Source: Diphasiastrum complanatum (Eukaryota > Streptophyta > Lycopodiopsida > Lycopodiales > Lycopodiaceae). Taken from it: DNA of 64,000 nucleotides. Where the stretch lies: contig CM055113.1 of the NCBI GenBank assembly GCA_029204225.1, forward strand, positions 24,424,357 through 24,488,356, read 5' to 3'. Positions 59,965 to 64,000 of the stretch are shown here, in pieces. The translations under genes and the position numbers were made by a program. Numbering within the stretch: position 1 is the stretch's first letter; every line of letters begins with the position of its first letter. The notes below the pieces were generated by a model, which was given only the letters and a program-made list of their open reading frames with translations, was not told the origin of the DNA and did no database searches.

Positions 59965-60906
59965 CCTGGATTTAAGTTGTGTAATCAAATTTTTTTGTAT
60001 GTCCATGCTAGCATTAGTCTTAATATGGAAACATCCAACATGCGTCATATGATAAGCAAATTGGTCTAAAATGCTAGGGCACGCCTTTAGAACATTTACC
60101 TTTTGGATTGTTATAAATTTACCTTTTGGACTGAAATAACCCACGACGGAAAGAAAGCAAATAGAGAGAGGGAGCCGTGATGGATGTATCTAGTGAGCCT
60201 AGAGGTTACACACAACCTGTTCTGCTCTCAATTTCTCCGCCAACGTGTATATGTGTCGAACTGCCATATGCAACTGAGAACGTACATGATCACGTGGAGA
60301 GGATGGTGATGGCATAGCTAGCCAATTGAGGTCAGAATCGTCAGACTCATCGATGAGGAAGTTGCAACTGTTGAAAATTCAGGCTTGGGGAGTCAAGCTA
60401 TTATAAAATTTTATTGAGTGATGCCAGAGCGCCCACATTGCTTGGAATGACAGCCCAAATGCCAGGTGGGTCCTAGTATATCTACCACACTACTTGCAAA
60501 TGAAATATGATGCATAGAGTACCGGCTCCGTTGGGTAGGAACTCGTACTGGGTTGGAGTCTAGTGATAGCTCTATTGGATTTGATTTTGTGTAGAAGATC
60601 TCTAAAATAGGTCTCGATTCAAAGGCCGTGCTTGAGATGTTGTTTCCATCTTATGTTGTTTCCACGGTGTTGCCATCATATTCTTTTTTAGATGCTGCAA
60701 ACTTGCCTCTAAAGTCGATAATTTTATGGCTCCTTCTATGGCTTCAAGTTGGCATTACTCAATAGCTTGGGGCATAAATGTATGGCACTCTTGGTCTAAA
60801 AGCCCAGTATGTAGTTTATTTTGTTTTGGTCAACACCATCAATCCGTCTCTAGTTTCACTATGGCTTTGGTTGATCATAGCCATCTCATTCATAGACTAC
60901 GGAGTA

Positions 60907-61230
60907 CCTCCAAAGCATCATTCATAACAATCTGCAATCGAATACTTCTATAGTTTTGCTATAGCATTGATTAGTCATGATATTCTTTGAGTCTCAACTA
61001 TGTACTCATGTTAAATGCTTGGTCAATAAGCGTGGCATAGAATAGTGGCCTTAAATAGACCATAGAAGAGCGCCTCCAAGGCATCCTTCATGACTACTGC
61101 CATTGATTCTCATTGAAGTTTTGCTATGGCAATGGTTAGTGATGATTTTCTCACATACTCAATTAAGTATTCAGGTGAAATTCTTGATCAATAAGCTTAC
61201 CATAGAAGAGTGGCCTTGAAAAACCATTTC
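60907..61230. repeat. Two diverged tandem units of about 166 bp
   Basis: Units start near 60,907 and 61,073 with CCTCCAA.GCATC.TTCAT and end with TAGAATAGTGGCC and TAGAAGAGTGGCC respectively. The DNA before the first unit (about 60,840-60,900) has a weaker third match. Confidence 0.6.
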
Positions 61231-61711
61231 AATTCACATTGTCCTCAATAATCATCCTTGAATGTTTCCATTTTTGAGAGAATATTTTGCTACATTTTTC
61301 TTCAGCATTTTAAGTTGCCTCCTCAACTTTTAAAAATCTTCATGTGGGGACACCATTTTTTTAAACAAATTTGGGAGTTGAGCATAAATTTGGCAGTAAT
61401 TTAATTGGGCCTCACATACTACTTAGGAAGTTCTTTAGGCCATAGACATTTAATTGAGGACATTAGACTCTATAAATGCCATCATGACATAGAGTGAACT
61501 GAAGAGAAGGTTACACATGTTTGGGTCAATTAGATCAAATTTGGGGTTTTAGAAGAAGTTGCAAGCCTTGTTTGATAGAGGAAATTATTCATGAGCTAAG
61601 TTCAGGATAACTGATTTCATTTTCATTGTAGAGCATTTAATAGAATAGATGTGTGAGCATCAATCTGATTAAAAATGTCGCTAGAATCAAAACTCATTAG
61701 ATTATAAAATA

Positions 61712-63264
61712 TCATACCTCAAAGGCTGCCAACCACCAGATGTCATTCTCAGACTGAACATTGAAGTTAAAATCTCCTTGATCGTTAGTCTTTTGAAGTG
61801 CTCCATTCATGAGGCTCACTCTCTCCATTTTTTGTCCTTTAATAAGTTCTGATTCATCCAACTTCAGTACCAAGACTATCTTACTGTCTACCTTTTCCAT
61901 GGAAATATCATAGAAATGTATAATAAACCTTAATAACGTATTCATATCGACAAACAAGTTAGTTGACTGATTGTAAGACATGGATTTTTTGTCCTTTGAT
62001 TGATATACTTCCTCGATATGAATTGGAACACCTATAAGCTTTTGAATTCCTCTATTCATTGAACCACGCTCTGATTTTATTTGAAATGGTCGTGGAATAG
62101 GAAATTTCTTAATGCTAACCAGCGTCAAAGCTTGTTTGATAATCTTAAATATGGTGCCATAAGCATCTCTACTTATTCCAGCAAAATCACATGCTCCTAG
62201 AATTATAGTATTGTCAAGTATTTTTTGTACTTCAATCATTAATGCATCAACAATTTCTATCTTAACACGACTGTTTCGATTATTGGTCATCAATGACTCA
62301 GTTGATTTTGTTGTCAACACAGAGCCCATAGCATTGTCTTTTACATTTTTGATTACCAACCAATACAGATCTGTAAAAAAAGAAAAAAATAATAATAGAT
62401 GATTAATGTTACAATTTACAGTCATGCTAAAACAATATAAGATATGAACTCTTGAAGTATAAAGGCCAAAAGTCAAAAACTTATTTGAATGCATAAATTC
62501 TCCTTTTCTGATAGCCTCCTGTTGATGACAAATTATGAGTATTTGTGTTCATCACTCGCTTTTGTTTTTTTGTTTTTATCTTTTTACCTATCAAGTCAAC
62601 ATCTTTCAATAGTTGTGAGTATGCAGATGACCATTATTCAATTCGATTTCTATTTGATCTATCTCTTTTCTTGTACTCACTATGATTTTTTGTACATTTT
62701 CATTTTCTTTTTGGAGAACCTCATTCTCTAGCAATTTTATTCGTAAAATATTGTCTTTTTGAGCACAATATGAAGATATACGTCTAATTACATCGTCTAA
62801 ACAACAAATTCTTTCCATTGAAAATGTGTAACCATATTCTTCTAATCTTTTACAATAACCTAGCAAACCATTCTTTCCATGACAGACAAAATATATCAAT
62901 TGAGTAGCAGAAGAAAATTTGGGATGCTGCATGGAGTATGGATCTTTAAGATATAATGTCCCGTCTATCCAGAGGTCCAGATTTGCTTTCCCTCCTGCCC
63001 TTAGCGCAGACAATCATCAACTGATAAGCAAGATGCTTTGACACCTCTTTTGAACAAAGGAGCATATCCTTCAGGAAGATCTATATGGAGATGAAATTTT
63101 TTCATTGTAAGAAGAAAAAATAGATTACGATCCAATAACAGTTCAACCAAAAAAAAATGAAACATACTCAGCACCTTTATACATTTCACATACTTGTTTA
63201 TCATTTCACGTAGCACTTGAAGAATGAGATTGATCTTTGATTCAAATGTTGTCATGCCGCTCAT
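61712..63264 (-). pseudogene. Broken, unrecognised coding locus
   Basis: Three minus-strand frames follow each other. 63,264 to about 63,170 (MSGMTTFESKINLILQVL) can splice at a GTATGTTT donor to LPEGYAPLFKRGVKASCLS (about 63,005-63,080). A frame change near 63,005 leads into 62,606-63,013, with LWIDGTLYLKDP and a Lys/Glu-rich coiled coil at the end. An acceptor near 62,373 opens 61,712-62,372 (WLVIKNVKDNAMGSVLTTK ... VLKLDESELIKGQKMERVSL ... NDIWWLAAFEV), which ends at a GTATGA donor-like site. That amounts to about 450 codons in all with at least one or two frame breaks. No family is recognised. A decayed transposase or a lineage-specific gene are both possible. Further exons below 61,700 were not found. 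Confidence 0.45.
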
Positions 63265-64000
63265 TTTTTCATTTTTGAGTTTTGAGTTTTCTCAATCCGT
63301 GTATTTTGGTTGCCGCTCTTCTTTTTTCAAATCTTGCCATCTTTCTTTTCTCTCGAGAGATGTAGGCATTTTATGTAGCATTCAAAGATGGTGACTGCTA
63401 ATTGATGCAAATATTATAATGACGTCCATCTATTTTTCCTCTAGTTCGTTCAATCCATAATATAATGTAGTTGGTGCTCTTCTTTTCAATTCTTGCCCCC
63501 ACTCTCTGTTCTCCCAAGAGTTTATTTCTCCAGAGGCATGATTTTTCCCAAGAGAAACCTTAGTTAACCATGACTGTGACCATGACTGTAACCAGAGCGG
63601 TTTTGTATTCAAACTACTGCGGGCAAGCACTTCTTATATTATAATCTTTAATTTTGACTAATTTGTCCATCCTACGTGGCATTGTGAAAAATTGCCTACA
63701 ATTGCAAATCTAGCCATGTAGAATATTGTACATTTCGTCAATATTTTTTGTTAGTCACTTGAATGGCCAAAGTGCCACTTGTAAATCCACACCTAAAGTA
63801 GGTTACCACGAGTCAAGAGGAGTGGTTGTGTCCATTTGGTAGTGATTCCTACTTTGTAGGATCTAGACCATGATTTATGATGAGATTTGTACCTACCATG
63901 CACCTACCAAGCATGACTCTTGGATCTAGGCTAGGGTTTTCACATTAGGGCAAGAAAGTTGAGTCGACTTCTTTATTACATGCTGGATTTTCACCTAACT
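63265..64000. other. Upstream flank with a short diverged duplication
   Basis: A segment with GCTCTTCTTTT.CAA.TCTTGCC...CT.TC.CGAGAG-like sequence at about 63,313-63,362 recurs at about 63,474-63,522 (GTGCTCTTCTTTTCAATTCTTGCC). No gene is seen in the rest. Confidence 0.4.

Larger units (their letters stand above)
59504..61711. other. Intergenic stretch with simple and tandem repeats
   Basis: A (GA)n run lies at 59,914-59,961. About 60,907-61,230 holds two diverged units of about 166 bp, each running from CCTCCAA.GCATC through TTTTGCTAT.GCA.TG to ATAG.A.AGTGGCC. No gene is recognised. Confidence 0.55.

Overview
The window is nuclear DNA of a land plant. It holds two intact, intron-containing housekeeping genes with plant-type proteins: a RAD23 ubiquitin receptor and a plastid class II DAHP synthase. 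They lie in a dense bed of broken LTR retrotransposons, LINE fragments and long (CT/GA)n microsatellites. Retroelements sitting inside multi-kilobase introns suggest a large, repeat-rich genome, perhaps a fern, lycophyte or gymnosperm. The species cannot be decided from the sequence.

Layout. 1-7.5 kb: AT-rich, no gene recognised. 7,518-33,291 (minus): a complete 12-exon RAD23 gene of 394 codons spread over 25.8 kb. Intron 1 (6.3 kb) carries one LINE 3' fragment. Intron 3 (7.9 kb) carries a complete 4.9-kb LTR element with no coding capacity, with LTRs and target duplication intact. Intron 5 (9.1 kb) carries three LINE fragments, a truncated copia element and an opposite-strand LTR remnant. 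33.3-36 kb: RAD23 upstream region with a duplicated G-box-bearing module, then AT-rich repeats. 36-43 kb: a pile of nested and truncated copia and Ty3/gypsy pieces. 43.6-48.2 kb: a copia element with both LTRs and a target duplication but almost no reverse transcriptase. 48.2-52 kb: mostly empty, with one weak gene candidate. 52,116-58,288 (plus): a complete 5-exon DAHP synthase gene of 524 codons. Its third intron contains a 3.8-kb LTR element with no recognisable gag or pol of its own; it carries pieces resembling host genes (FLX-like, short-chain dehydrogenase, a hexokinase motif). 58.3-61.7 kb: intergenic tandem duplications. 61.7-63.3 kb (minus): a broken, unrecognised coding locus.

Function. 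RAD23 shuttles ubiquitylated proteins to the proteasome and stabilises the XPC repair factor. DAHP synthase commits carbon to the shikimate pathway in the plastid. There is no sign that they act together. The most unusual part is the 3.8-kb element in the DAHP synthase intron: its primer site matches the anticodon arm of initiator tRNA-Met (a half-tRNA primer) and its interior looks like a patchwork of processed host-gene fragments. Almost every retroelement in the window has lost reverse transcriptase; only one degenerate copy keeps the C-terminal RT/RNase H part.
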